Below are positions 24,489 through 33,289 of a stretch of 64,000 nucleotides of DNA, one piece after another; position 1 is the first letter of the stretch, and each line of letters opens with the position of its first letter. Position numbers and translations under genes: made by a program. The stretch is taken from positions 1,054,001-1,118,000 of the forward strand of contig OY282352.1 in assembly GCA_958295495.1 (NCBI GenBank), written 5' to 3'. The stretch is from an uncultured Latescibacterota bacterium. Its GTDB lineage: Bacteria; Latescibacterota; UBA2968; UBA8231. Below the pieces are notes generated by a model. That model was not told the DNA's origin, made no database searches, and was given only the letters and a program-made list of their open reading frames with translations.

Positions 24489-25841
24489 ATGCTTAGCGCA
24501 TTGCTCGCCGAGCGCGAGCGGCAAGGTAAACCCATCCGGGTCGGCATCATCGGCGCGGGGAAATTCGGCGGCGGGTTGGTCGCGCAGATTGCCCAGATGC
24601 AGGGCATGGTCGTCTCGGCCATTGCCGACATTGACCTAGCCCGCGCCTGCTACGCATACGCAGCAGGGTACGGGGATGTTGCGGTGGGAACAGCGGATAA
24701 CCCGCAGGCGGTGGCAGAGGCCATTCACGCAGGGAAATTCACCGCAGTTGAAGACGGGCTGTTAGTCGCGCAGGCCGAGGGTTTGGACGTGGTAGTGGAA
24801 GCGACCGGCTCGATCTCGGTCGGGGCCAACATGGCCAGCGCCGCAATTGCCAGCGGCAACCACCTCGCGATGGTCAATGTTGAAACGGACGTGACCATCG
24901 GCGCGTTGCTCAAGCGCAAAGCCGACAGCGCGGGCGTGGTTTACTCCCTCGTCGATGGCGACCAACCTGGGGTGACCATGAACATAATCGAATGGGCGTG
25001 GTCCCTCGGCTTGGAAGTGGTGGCCGCGGGCCGCGGCACCATACTCTTTGCCGACGACCCCCAAGGCACGCCCGACAACACCGCGGCGCGGTTCGGCTTT
25101 GATGAGGCCACCTTGCAGCGGCGCAACATCAGCTTGAAGATGTACAATTCCTTCCGCGACGGTACCAAAGCCCAAGTCGAGGCCACGGCCATCGCCAACA
25201 TGGCCGGGCTAGTCCCCGACATAAGGGGCATGCACGAGCCAGCGTGCAATTTGGCGGACATCCCGCAAAAATTCAGCTTGGTCGAAGAAGGGGGGCTGCT
25301 GAGCCAGCGCAGGGTCATTGAGCTAGCCAACAGCGTCGCTGAGGACGGCAAGACTCTGCTCGCCGACCCGCTGGGCATGGGAGTCTTTGTCGTCATCCGC
25401 AGCGAGCACGCCTTTACAATAGAAGACCTCGTCACCTACGACCTGCATCAGGGTGGCGACGGCAAAAACTTCCTCCTCTACCGCCCCTACCACTTGGTGG
25501 CGGTTGAAGCTCCAATCACCATTGCCAAAGTCGCGCTCTACGGCCTGCCAACTGGTGCCCCGCGCTCCGTGCCCACAGCCGATGTGGTCGCCGTAGCCAA
25601 GCGAGACCTCAAGGCCGGAGAAATGCTCGACGGTGGGGGCGGCTACACAGTATTGGGGCAAAGCGAAAAGGCAACCGTGGCGCGCCAAGAGGGGCTGCTG
25701 CCGTTGGGACTGTCGGGCGGGGCCGTGCTCGAGCAAGACGTGCGGCAAGGGGCGGCCATTGGCTACGCCATGGTCGATTTGCCGAATTCGCTCGCGTTGC
25801 AACTGCGGCGCGAGCAAGACGCCATGTGCGAAGCGAGTTAA
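24489..25841 (+). CDS. COG4091-type NAD(P)-dependent oxidoreductase with C-terminal SAF domain
   Basis: A 450-residue protein often labelled predicted homoserine dehydrogenase. The N-terminal Rossmann fold shows VGIIGAGKFGGGL and VVVEATGSI; a central domain contains VYSLVDGDQPGVTMNIIEWA. The C-terminal part from about residue 350 is a SAF-like domain (VAVAKRDLKAGEMLDG...GYTVLG). Family members are linked to erythritol or branched-sugar catabolism, but a substrate cannot be fixed here. GAGGAGG lies before the ATG, 20 bases after the dehydratase stop, so the two form an operon. Confidence 0.88.
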   Translation: MLSALLAERERQGKPIRVGIIGAGKFGGGLVAQIAQMQGMVVSAIADIDLARACYAYAAGYGDVAVGTADNPQAVAEAIHAGKFTAVEDGLLVAQAEGLDVVVEATGSISVGANMASAAIASGNHLAMVNVETDVTIGALLKRKADSAGVVYSLVDGDQPGVTMNIIEWAWSLGLEVVAAGRGTILFADDPQGTPDNTAARFGFDEATLQRRNISLKMYNSFRDGTKAQVEATAIANMAGLVPDIRGMHEPACNLADIPQKFSLVEEGGLLSQRRVIELANSVAEDGKTLLADPLGMGVFVVIRSEHAFTIEDLVTYDLHQGGDGKNFLLYRPYHLVAVEAPITIAKVALYGLPTGAPRSVPTADVVAVAKRDLKAGEMLDGGGGYTVLGQSEKATVARQEGLLPLGLSGGAVLEQDVRQGAAIGYAMVDLPNSLALQLRREQDAMCEAS

Positions 25842-25903
25842 TCGGGTTTAGCCCAGAGACAGAAGGCTATGGCGAATGGGCGAAAGCGACAGAGGGGCGG
25901 GGA

Positions 25904-26899
25904 TCAGGCGGCGAGGCGTTCTGGGTCGGTGTCGCGCAGTTCCGCGAGGCGAGCCAACAAAGGGGTCAGCTCCTTGTAGCTGGCCAGCTCGGCTCTGAGC
26001 TGCGCTGCGCCGCGCAGACCGCGAAAGTACCCGGCGTAGTGGCGCCGCATGCCGACCAGCGCCTCTTGCGGGCCTCCGTGCTCAACGGCCAGCCGCAGGT
26101 GCTTGAGGCACAGCGCGGCGCGCGCCTGCCAGCTTGGTTCGGGCAAGAGCGCACCCGTCTTTAGGTAGTGCTGGGATTCGCGAAAAATCCACGGGTGGCG
26201 GATGGCACCGCGACCGATCATCACCCCGTCGCACCCCGTGCTATCGAAGGCGCGTTTGACCATTTGCGGCGAGGTCACGTCGCCGTTGAGAATGATCGGC
26301 ATCGAGACTGTCGCCTTGACCTTGGATATCCACTCGTAGTCCACCGCGCCCTTGTGGCCTTGTGCGCGGGTGCGGCAGTGAATGGCCAGCGCCTGCACGC
26401 CCAGATCTTCGAGCATCTGGGCCACCTCGACGATGCGGATGCTCTGCTGGTCCCAGCCGAGGCGCGTCTTCACGGTCACCGGCAAGTGCGTCGCGCCGAT
26501 GACGCGCGAGACGACCTCCTTCATCTGCGGCAAGTCGCGCAAAAGCCCGGCCCCGGCCCCGCGCAGCGCCACATTGCTCACCCAGCAGCCGCAGTTGATG
26601 TCGATAAAATCTGGATTCTGTGCGCTGGCGATTTCGGTGGCTTTTTCCATAGACAGCGAAGCTGCGCCGTAGAGCTGGATCGCCAAGGGCCGCTCGGCTT
26701 CTGAGAAGCGCAGCTTGCGGAAAGCGCGGCGCGGCCCGTTGGGGTCCTCGCGCAACAGACCCTCGGCATTGACGAATTCAGTGTACGCGATATCGGCACC
26801 CAGTTCCCTGCAAATCAGGCGGAAGGGCAACTGGGAGACATCCTCCATGGGCGCTAGTAGGATGCCGGGGTCAGCGGTGATCGGGCCGATGCGAAACAT
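25904..26899 (-). CDS. dus: tRNA-dihydrouridine synthase
   Basis: A 331-residue FMN-dependent enzyme that reduces uridines in tRNA D-loops. The N-terminal barrel has LLAPMEDVSQLPFR and the conserved INCGCW with catalytic C105; later come VTVKTRLGWD, IHCRTRAQGHKG and IILNGDVTS with DGVMIGRGAIRHPW. The start ATG at 26899 overlaps the stop of the upstream NIPSNAP gene as TAATG, which decides the start; an upstream in-frame ATG would lie inside that gene. It is the last gene of the fau-NIPSNAP-dus unit. The usual proline after the catalytic cysteine is tryptophan here. Confidence 0.94.
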   Translation of the reverse strand: MFRIGPITADPGILLAPMEDVSQLPFRLICRELGADIAYTEFVNAEGLLREDPNGPRRAFRKLRFSEAERPLAIQLYGAASLSMEKATEIASAQNPDFIDINCGCWVSNVALRGAGAGLLRDLPQMKEVVSRVIGATHLPVTVKTRLGWDQQSIRIVEVAQMLEDLGVQALAIHCRTRAQGHKGAVDYEWISKVKATVSMPIILNGDVTSPQMVKRAFDSTGCDGVMIGRGAIRHPWIFRESQHYLKTGALLPEPSWQARAALCLKHLRLAVEHGGPQEALVGMRRHYAGYFRGLRGAAQLRAELASYKELTPLLARLAELRDTDPERLAA

Positions 26900-27213
26900 T
26901 ATTTTAGGGTCGAATAGGGCAATGCCTTCATCACCCGCACCTCCCGCCGGCGGATTAGCGGCCGGATCTGATCGACGATCTTGGCCCATTCCGGGCTGGC
27001 GTAATACGCGTCAATGGCCTTGTCGCGGGCCTTGGCATTGGGGAAGGCCCGAATCCAGATAAACTCATCGTCGCGGTCGGGATTTTCCCACGCGGCGACA
27101 AACGTCACCCCGTACTTGGGCATAAAGCGACGCGCCTTGGTAAAGCCGGCGAGGAATTTCTTCTTGTTGTCGGCCCCCTTGTGGAAGCGGTAGATGCGCA
27201 ATTCGTAGATCAT
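26899..27213 (-). CDS. NIPSNAP family protein
   Basis: A 104-residue ferredoxin-like alpha/beta-barrel protein of the NIPSNAP family (MIYELRIYRFHKG, KYGVTFVAAWENP, EFIWIRAFPNAKARD, YASPEWAKIVDQI). The family's biochemical role in bacteria is unsettled. AAGGAG lies ahead of the ATG. Its start overlaps the upstream fau stop by ATGA and its stop overlaps the dus start by TAATG, so the three genes are translationally coupled. Confidence 0.9.
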   Translation of the reverse strand: MIYELRIYRFHKGADNKKKFLAGFTKARRFMPKYGVTFVAAWENPDRDDEFIWIRAFPNAKARDKAIDAYYASPEWAKIVDQIRPLIRRREVRVMKALPYSTLK

Positions 27214-27815
27214 GCAGTTTCTCCTTGGTAAATGGCGGTTTCAGCGACGACCCTGTCCATGGGCACATCGTGCGGCTCACTGGGAATGCAGTCTAGGACC
27301 AGCTCGTCGTAGCACAGCCCTATTTTGATGGTTTGCACGTGCGCCAGAAAGCGGTCGTAGTAGCCGCCGCCCCAGCCGATGCGATGCCCGCGCCGGTCAA
27401 AGGCAAGGCCCGGTACTACGACCAAGTCGATGCGAGCTTCTGAGGGCAGCCAAATAGCCGCGGCCGGATCGGGTTGCGCCAGCCCGTAGGGGCCGCCGAC
27501 GAGCTGGTCTAGGCCGTCGATCAGCGCGTGGGCCATCGTCCTCGTGCCCGGCAGCACCACCGGCACGGCCACCCGCTTGCCCTGCGCTAGGCAAGTGCCG
27601 ATCAACGCGCGGGTATTGACCTCGTTTTCCTTGCTAGAGATATAGGTGTGGACGAGCTTGGCCCGGCGGTACGCCTCCAAGCCCAAGACTCTCTCTAATA
27701 TGGCCTGCCCGCCGACCTCCACTTGGCTGCGGTCCAAACCCATGCGTACAGCTAGGACGCGCTTTCTGAGCCGTTCTTTGCGGGTGCGCATCGCCTCCTT
27801 TTTCATAAGTAACAT
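27210..27815 (-). CDS. fau: 5-formyltetrahydrofolate cyclo-ligase
   Basis: A protein of about 201 residues that converts 5-formyl-THF to 5,10-methenyl-THF with ATP. The signature GWGGGYYDRFL is intact, and VVPGLAFDRRGHRIG precedes it. Several ATGs are possible: 27842, 27815, 27806 and 27791. I chose 27815 because AGGGG lies 8 bases upstream; the AAGGAGG before 27791 is only two bases from that ATG, too close. The formate-THF ligase at 39-41 kb belongs to the same one-carbon pool but is distant. First gene of the overlapped three-gene unit. Confidence 0.92.
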   Translation of the reverse strand: MLLMKKEAMRTRKERLRKRVLAVRMGLDRSQVEVGGQAILERVLGLEAYRRAKLVHTYISSKENEVNTRALIGTCLAQGKRVAVPVVLPGTRTMAHALIDGLDQLVGGPYGLAQPDPAAAIWLPSEARIDLVVVPGLAFDRRGHRIGWGGGYYDRFLAHVQTIKIGLCYDELVLDCIPSEPHDVPMDRVVAETAIYQGETA

Positions 27816-28002
27816 AGTACTGGCCCCTAGAAAGGGCGTCAAGCGCGTCTGGCACCTAGGCTTGCTTGACGAATATGGGCCTTTCCCCTAGATTGACCAA
27901 AATGGGCGCGGCCTTGTTTTCTCAAGGCGGGACGCGCCCGAATCTATGACAGGGGCCGCGGATGGCCGCCACAGAAACCCACCGAATCATTCTTATTACG
28001 TT

Positions 28003-28809
28003 ATGAGTGCTCAGGCTCTGCCGCTGGAAATTTCTCCCCGCGAATACCACCCAGTAAAACCCCTCAACCCCGAAGAGGACTTCCGCATCCAGCAGTGCCT
28101 CAAGGACGAGGGGAACCTGCCGCAACACATCGCCATTATCATGGACGGCGACCGGCGCTGGGCGGTCGAGCGCAAGCTGCCCAAGACCGAAGGGCATCGC
28201 TTTGGCCGCGAGTCCGTGCGCGACATTGTCCGCGCCTGCGGCCAACTCCAAATCGAGGCGCTGACCCTGTACACCTTCTCGACGGAGAATTGGTCCCGGC
28301 CCGAAGCGGAAGTAGAAGAACTGATGCAGTGGCTGCACGAGTCCCTGCGCGACGAAGTGTCGGAACTCCACGAAAACAACGTGTCTCTCAACGCCATAGG
28401 CCGGACCGACGAGTTGTCTCCGACCGTACAATTGGCTCTAGAGCACGCCCTCGCCAAGACCAGAGACAACACCGGCCTCAAGCTCAACTTGGCACTCAAC
28501 TACGGAGGCCGCAGCGAGCTAATTGACGCCTTTCGCAAGCTGGCTGCCGAAGTGGCGGCTGGCCGGCTCGCGCCAGAAGACATCGACGAGGAACAAATCA
28601 GCGGTGCCCTCTATACAGCCGACTTGCCGGACCCGGATTTGTTAATCCGCACCAGCGGCGAAATGCGGCTGAGCAACTTCCTCCCTTGGCAAATGGTCTA
28701 TACTGAAATCTGCTTTGTCGGCGACGTGCATTGGCCGGATTTTCGCCGCCAGCACCTCTACGAAGCCATCGCCGCCTATCAACAACGGCAGAGGCGCTTT
28801 GGCGGCTGA
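28003..28809 (+). CDS. uppS: Isoprenyl transferase, undecaprenyl diphosphate synthase family
   Basis: A 268-residue cis-prenyltransferase that makes the lipid carrier for cell-wall synthesis. The diphosphate-binding motif reads IIMDGDRRWA (about residue 45) where DGNGRWA is usual, so the conserved asparagine is aspartate. The rest is normal: LTLYTFSTENWSRP, LNLALNYGGRSELIDA, PDPDLLIRTSGEMRLSNF and WQMVYTE. An alternative ATG at 27946 would add 19 residues; neither start has a strong ribosome site. It overlaps cdsA by 11 bases and is followed by rseP, a conserved bacterial order, although dxr, often between cdsA and rseP, is absent. Confidence 0.93.
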   Translation: MSAQALPLEISPREYHPVKPLNPEEDFRIQQCLKDEGNLPQHIAIIMDGDRRWAVERKLPKTEGHRFGRESVRDIVRACGQLQIEALTLYTFSTENWSRPEAEVEELMQWLHESLRDEVSELHENNVSLNAIGRTDELSPTVQLALEHALAKTRDNTGLKLNLALNYGGRSELIDAFRKLAAEVAAGRLAPEDIDEEQISGALYTADLPDPDLLIRTSGEMRLSNFLPWQMVYTEICFVGDVHWPDFRRQHLYEAIAAYQQRQRRFGG

Positions 28810-29635
28810 TACAGCGGCAGAGACCTCCGGCCTGCGACAGCGCACCCTCGCCGCGGCCGTATTCGTGCCGGTGATCCTCCTGCTGGTCGAAGGGGCTAGC
28901 TGGGCCTTGTTCCTCTTGGTGCTGGCCGTGGCAGCGCGCTGCGCGTGGGAATACCACCACATCCTAGAGGAGGCCGGCTACCGACCCATCCGCCTGCCGG
29001 GCACCTTGTTGGTTTTGGGTCTGTGCAGCTACTTCTGGCGACAGGGCACGGGCAGCGACCTCGCCGCGTTGCTGATGGCAGCCATCTTGCTGGTTGTGGT
29101 GTGGGCTTTGTTCGAGGGCCCGGAGCACTATGCAGCCAACGCCTTTCTGACCTTGGGCGGCGTGCTCGTCTTCGGAATTTTGGGCAGTGCGCCGCTGCTG
29201 CTTTTTCAGGCGGCCGGTAGCGGCGAAGAGGCTCGCCACTTGGTGGCCGTGCTCTTTGTCTGCATCTGGCTCACGGATTCCGGGGCGTACTTCAGCGGTC
29301 GGCGTTGGGGCCGGGCCAAGCTGGTGCCTGCGATCAGTCCTAAGAAGACGAGGATCGGGTGCATCGGCGGCGTAGTCGGCAGCGCCCTCCCCATACCCTT
29401 GGGCTTTCTATTGCCCTCCTTTTCTACGGCGTCGCTGCTGGGGCTTTTGCTCGTCGCGGGTATCGGTGCCCAGGTGGGCGACTTGGTAGAATCGGCCTTT
29501 AAGCGCGACATGGGCGTCAAGGACGCGCCGGTGCTAATCCCAGGCCACGGCGGCCTGCTCGACCGCTTTGACTCGTATTTTTTGGCTTTTCCGCTGGCTT
29601 ATCTCTACGTGGATATGCTGGCCGTTTTTTCTTGA
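28799..29635 (+). CDS. cdsA: Phosphatidate cytidylyltransferase
   Basis: An inner-membrane enzyme of about 278 residues that makes CDP-diacylglycerol from phosphatidate and CTP. The family signature SAFKRDMGVKD...IPGHGGLLDRFDS is near the C-terminus, and about seven or eight hydrophobic helices precede it, with the ISPKKTRIG loop. The TTG at 28799 is preferred: AGAGGCG lies just upstream and it overlaps the end of uppS. The open frame extends back to 28715 but that part is antisense-like and lies wholly in uppS. The stop is followed by rseP, whose alternative TTG overlaps the TGA. Confidence 0.93.
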   Translation: MAADTAAETSGLRQRTLAAAVFVPVILLLVEGASWALFLLVLAVAARCAWEYHHILEEAGYRPIRLPGTLLVLGLCSYFWRQGTGSDLAALLMAAILLVVVWALFEGPEHYAANAFLTLGGVLVFGILGSAPLLLFQAAGSGEEARHLVAVLFVCIWLTDSGAYFSGRRWGRAKLVPAISPKKTRIGCIGGVVGSALPIPLGFLLPSFSTASLLGLLLVAGIGAQVGDLVESAFKRDMGVKDAPVLIPGHGGLLDRFDSYFLAFPLAYLYVDMLAVFS

Positions 29636-29649
29636 GACGGATTAGAATT

Positions 29650-30972
29650 ATGTTCGATACCCTCACTACTATTGCCTCGTCTATTGCCTCGTTTCTCCTC
29701 GTCTTAGGCGTCTTGGTCTTCGTCCACGAGCTGGGCCACTTTCTGGTCGCCAAATGGGCGGGCATCCGCGTCGAGCGCTTCTCGCTGGGCTTCCCGCCCA
29801 AAATGATCGGCGTTACCCGCGGCGAAACCGAGTACTGCATCTCTTGGGTCCCCCTTGGCGGGTACGTCAAGGTAGCTGGCATGGCCGATGTGGGCAGCGA
29901 GAAAACCACCGGCGCACATTGGGAATATTCCTCTAGGTCGGTGGGGGTCCGCATGGCGGTCATCGCGGCCGGCCCGGCCATGAACTTCCTCTTTGCCTTC
30001 GCGGCCCTGATTTTCCTCTTCAGCTTTTATGGGCTCGACACCTTCGATAGCACCCGCGTCAACCCCCAAGAGAATTCCCTCGCGGCTGAGGCCGGTTTGG
30101 TGCGCGGCGATCGCATACGCACCGTAGGGGGCACACCCGTCGGCAATGCCTACGAGCTGGCCAGCGCCTTGGACGAGATCGCCAGCCGCGGCACCGCCCT
30201 CCAAATCGAACGCGACGGCATCCTCTTGGATTTCAACCTGCCGCCCGCGGGAAGCGAGGGCTACGGCGTACAGCTAATGCGCCCCACAACGGTGGGGCAG
30301 GTCGTCCCCGGGATGCCGGCCGATAGCCTCGGCCTGCAAGCGGGCGACATCATCCTCTCCGTCGGCCAAGCTCCGGTTGTGAGCTGGGCCGAGATGAGCG
30401 AGGAGATCCGCCGCTATCCGGGCGAGACGATTCAGTTGGTTTGGGAACGCGAAGGCCAGCGCATGGAGCAGCTAATCACCCCGGCTACCCGCGCCGAAGG
30501 CGACGCGCTGGTGGGCCACATTGGCATCAGCCCTCAGGCCTCGCGCCACACCATCGGGTTGGGCCGAGCGGTGGTATTGGGGGGGCTGGGCGTGTACAAT
30601 TCCTCTTGGCTGATCCTCGACTTTTTAGGCGAGCTTTTCCAAGGCGACCGCTCGACCGACGAATTGGGCGGCCCCTTGCGCATCGCCCAGCTAGCCGGAC
30701 AGACCGCCGAGCAGGGCTTGCACGCCTTCGTCAGCTTCCTCGCCATGCTCAGCGTCAACTTGGCGATTATCAACCTCCTGCCCATCCCCGTGTTCGACGG
30801 CGGCCACCTAACCTTCCTCACGCTAGAGGCCGTCATGCGCCGACCGCTCTCGTTGCGCCAGCGCGAAATTTTCCAGCAGATCGGCTTGGCCATCATACTG
30901 TTGATCATGGTGTTGGTCACGTTCAACGACCTCAATCAGATGGTCTTCCGCCACATCGCGGAGATGTTCTAG
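29650..30972 (+). CDS. rseP: RIP metalloprotease RseP (site-2 protease)
   Basis: A 440-residue intramembrane zinc protease that cleaves anti-sigma factors or signal-peptide remnants. The zinc site is HELGH at 26-30, the second metal motif is PIPVFDGGH with D383 (phenylalanine replaces the usual leucine of LDG), and two PDZ-like regions lie between (about 130-205 and 210-285). The membrane end ends FNDLNQMVFRH. I chose the ATG at 29650; a TTG at 29632 overlaps the cdsA stop and would add six residues. The uppS-cdsA-rseP order supports a housekeeping envelope role. Confidence 0.94.
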   Translation: MFDTLTTIASSIASFLLVLGVLVFVHELGHFLVAKWAGIRVERFSLGFPPKMIGVTRGETEYCISWVPLGGYVKVAGMADVGSEKTTGAHWEYSSRSVGVRMAVIAAGPAMNFLFAFAALIFLFSFYGLDTFDSTRVNPQENSLAAEAGLVRGDRIRTVGGTPVGNAYELASALDEIASRGTALQIERDGILLDFNLPPAGSEGYGVQLMRPTTVGQVVPGMPADSLGLQAGDIILSVGQAPVVSWAEMSEEIRRYPGETIQLVWEREGQRMEQLITPATRAEGDALVGHIGISPQASRHTIGLGRAVVLGGLGVYNSSWLILDFLGELFQGDRSTDELGGPLRIAQLAGQTAEQGLHAFVSFLAMLSVNLAIINLLPIPVFDGGHLTFLTLEAVMRRPLSLRQREIFQQIGLAIILLIMVLVTFNDLNQMVFRHIAEMF

Positions 30973-30993
30973 TCGCCGCTTGCTCGGCCCGGC

Positions 30994-32106
30994 ATGTCGC
31001 TGACCGAACAAATTCGCCACAAGGCCCGCGCCTTGGGCTTTACTTCGGTCGGCTTCGCCCCGGCCGACCCCTTAAAAGGGGCCGAGTTTTACGCCCGCTG
31101 GGTGGCCTTGGGCTACGCCGGCCAGATGCACTACCTCAAACACCACCTCGACAAACGCGCGGATCCGCGCCGGATGGTCCCCGGTGCCCAGACCGCCATC
31201 TGCCTCGGCATGGATTACTACCAGCCCACGCCGGCGGCCCCCGATCCCCTGCGCGGCCAAATCGCTTGTTACGCCCGCGGCTTCGACTATCACGACATTG
31301 TCAAAAAGCGCTTGGCGGCCCTGTGGGAATTCGTGCTAGCCGCGGCCGGGGCGCACGCGAAGGGCCGCTATTTTGTCGATACGGCCCCCATCTTAGAGCG
31401 CGAACTCGCCCAGCGGGCGGGCTTGGGCTGGTGGGGCAAGAACACCTGCCTGATCGACAAGCGCCGCGGCTCCTACTTCTTCTTGGCCGAAATCATCACC
31501 GACCTCGAACTCGACTACGACGAACCCGCCCCGGACCACTGCGGCACCTGCACGCGCTGCTTGGACGCCTGCCCCACCGACGCCTTCCCCGAACCGTATG
31601 TGCTCGACGCTCGGCGCTGCATCTCCTATCTCAACATCGAACTCAAGGGGCCGATTCCCCGCGACCTGCGCCAAGGCATGGGCCAGTGGATTTTTGGCTG
31701 CGACATCTGTCAAGAGGTTTGCCCGTGGAACCGCAAGGCCGAGCCGGCTTTAGAGCCGGCGTACAATAGCCGAGCCGGCCTCGACAGCCCATCGCTCCTC
31801 GACCTGATCCAACTCGACCGCGCAGCCTTCAACGCCCTGTTTCGCCGCAACCCGGTCAAGCGCCCTAAGCGCCGCGGCTTTTTGCGCAACGTCGCCGTGG
31901 CCTTGGGCAATTCGGGTATGCAGGCCGCCGTGCCAGCTTTGATCGGAGCACTCGACGACGAAGAGCCGCTCGTGCGCGGCCACGTAGCTTGGGCACTGGG
32001 TCAACTCGGGGGCGATGAGGCAAAAGAGGCACTCAAACGGCGCTTGGAAATAGAAGAAGATGCAGAAGTACGAAGGGAGGTAAAAGACGCGCTGGCCGCG
32101 CTGTAA
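30994..32106 (+). CDS. queG: Epoxyqueuosine reductase QueG with HEAT-like tail
   Basis: A 370-residue cobalamin- and Fe-S-dependent enzyme for the last step of queuosine synthesis in tRNA. D129 in YFVDTAPILER is the catalytic aspartate. Two 4Fe-4S clusters are bound by CGTCTRCLDACPT (C183, C186, C189, C193) and CDICQEVCPW (C236, C239, C243) with C209. The C-terminus (about 295-370) carries HEAT-like repeats (AVPALIGALDDEEPLVRGHV). It follows rseP by 21 bases and ends 4 bases from the convergent ftsY stop. Confidence 0.95.
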   Translation: MSLTEQIRHKARALGFTSVGFAPADPLKGAEFYARWVALGYAGQMHYLKHHLDKRADPRRMVPGAQTAICLGMDYYQPTPAAPDPLRGQIACYARGFDYHDIVKKRLAALWEFVLAAAGAHAKGRYFVDTAPILERELAQRAGLGWWGKNTCLIDKRRGSYFFLAEIITDLELDYDEPAPDHCGTCTRCLDACPTDAFPEPYVLDARRCISYLNIELKGPIPRDLRQGMGQWIFGCDICQEVCPWNRKAEPALEPAYNSRAGLDSPSLLDLIQLDRAAFNALFRRNPVKRPKRRGFLRNVAVALGNSGMQAAVPALIGALDDEEPLVRGHVAWALGQLGGDEAKEALKRRLEIEEDAEVRREVKDALAAL

Positions 32107-32110
32107 CCCC

Positions 32111-33034
32111 TCACTCGGCGAACAGGGCGCGGGCGAATGCCGCCCCGTCAAACGGCTGCAAATCTTCTACTCCCTCGCCCACCCCAATCAGCTTCACCGG
32201 CAGATCCATCTGCCGCCGCAGCGCGACGACTATCCCGCCCTTAGCCGTCCCGTCTAGCTTGGTCAGCACGAGCCCGGTCAACTCGGTGGCTTGGTTGAAC
32301 GCTCGCGCCTGCGACAAGGCATTTTGGCCGTTGGTCCCGTCGAGTACCAGCAGGGTTTCGTGCGGGGCCGCCGGGTCTTGCTTGGCCAGCGAGCGGCGGA
32401 TCTTCTTGAGTTCCTCCATCAAGTTGACCTTGTTGTGCAAGCGGCCGGCCGTATCGACCAACAGCACGTCGGCGCGGCGCGACTTGGCCGCGGCGAGCGC
32501 GTCGAAGGCCACGGCCGCCGGATCGGCCCCGCGCTGCGTCCGTATTAGGTCGGCTCCGGCGCGCTCCGCCCAGATGGCGAGCTGGGGGATGGCCGCGGCC
32601 CGGAACGTGTCGCCGGCCGCGAGCACCACCTTCTTGCCCGCATCGGCGTAGCGCTTGGCCAGCTTGCCGACCGTTGTCGTCTTGCCGGTGCCATTGACGC
32701 CGACGATCAGCACGACAAACGGCTTGCCCGGCAGTTCGCCTGCTAGGGGCAAGGCCGCGCCGTTGCCGAGGGTCATCATCGCGGCTACTTGCTCCTCCAA
32801 CACCTGCATCACCCCGGCCGGCCCGACCGCCATCTGCCCGCGCCCGAGCCGCTCGCGCAGCTGATCGACGAGTTCGGTGGCTGTCTCCAGCCCCATATCA
32901 GCGCCGATCAGCGCGGCCTCAATGTCGTCTATTGCGTCGTCGTCCAAGCGGGGGTTGCTAGCAATCACATCGGTCATCGCCTGCCGCGTCCGCGCCAACC
33001 CCTGCTTTACTTTGTCGAAAAATTTGCCCAGCAT
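32111..33034 (-). CDS. ftsY: Signal recognition particle receptor FtsY
   Basis: A 307-residue SRP-family GTPase that docks ribosome-SRP complexes at the inner membrane. It has the NG domain only: an N domain of about 80 residues, the P-loop GVNGTGKT (112-119), DTFRAAA, LLVDTAGRLHN, the TKLDGTAKGG motif and the C-terminal GVGEGVEDLQPF. The acidic A domain of Escherichia coli FtsY is absent, as in many bacteria. Upstream lies the AT-rich promoter region shared with the TonB receptor gene, which is divergent. Confidence 0.96.
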   Translation of the reverse strand: MLGKFFDKVKQGLARTRQAMTDVIASNPRLDDDAIDDIEAALIGADMGLETATELVDQLRERLGRGQMAVGPAGVMQVLEEQVAAMMTLGNGAALPLAGELPGKPFVVLIVGVNGTGKTTTVGKLAKRYADAGKKVVLAAGDTFRAAAIPQLAIWAERAGADLIRTQRGADPAAVAFDALAAAKSRRADVLLVDTAGRLHNKVNLMEELKKIRRSLAKQDPAAPHETLLVLDGTNGQNALSQARAFNQATELTGLVLTKLDGTAKGGIVVALRRQMDLPVKLIGVGEGVEDLQPFDGAAFARALFAE

Positions 33035-33289
33035 GGCTTTTGTCCTTCAGTTGTTGCGCCGCAGGGACGCAGAGTTGACCAAAAAGCCCTCTATAAAATT
33101 GAGGAATAAAGGATATAAATTCATTCCGACTGCGGGATCGCCGCGGCCTGAACGAGATAGTTACATAATTGTAGTATATTAGGTCAATCTGCAAAGGAAC
33201 GTATTGACCAAAAAGTAATTCATTTATAGTTTTCAGCTTGAGCGAATTAGTAACATACAATCCATTCTTCTCCTGAAGGAGGAAATTCG
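33035..33289. promoter_or_regulatory. AT-rich divergent promoter region between ftsY and TonB receptor gene
   Basis: The 255 bases contain a 12-base direct repeat, TTGACCAAAAAG, at 33075-33086 and 33204-33215, and AGGTCAAT at 33181-33188, the same core in the opposite direction. The second copy could serve as a -35 element (TTGACC) with TAGTTT 17 bases downstream, directed at the receptor gene. The repeated core may instead be a binding site for a regulator. Just before the receptor ATG is a strong GAAGGAGG ribosome site. The promoter assignment is visual only. Confidence 0.4.
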
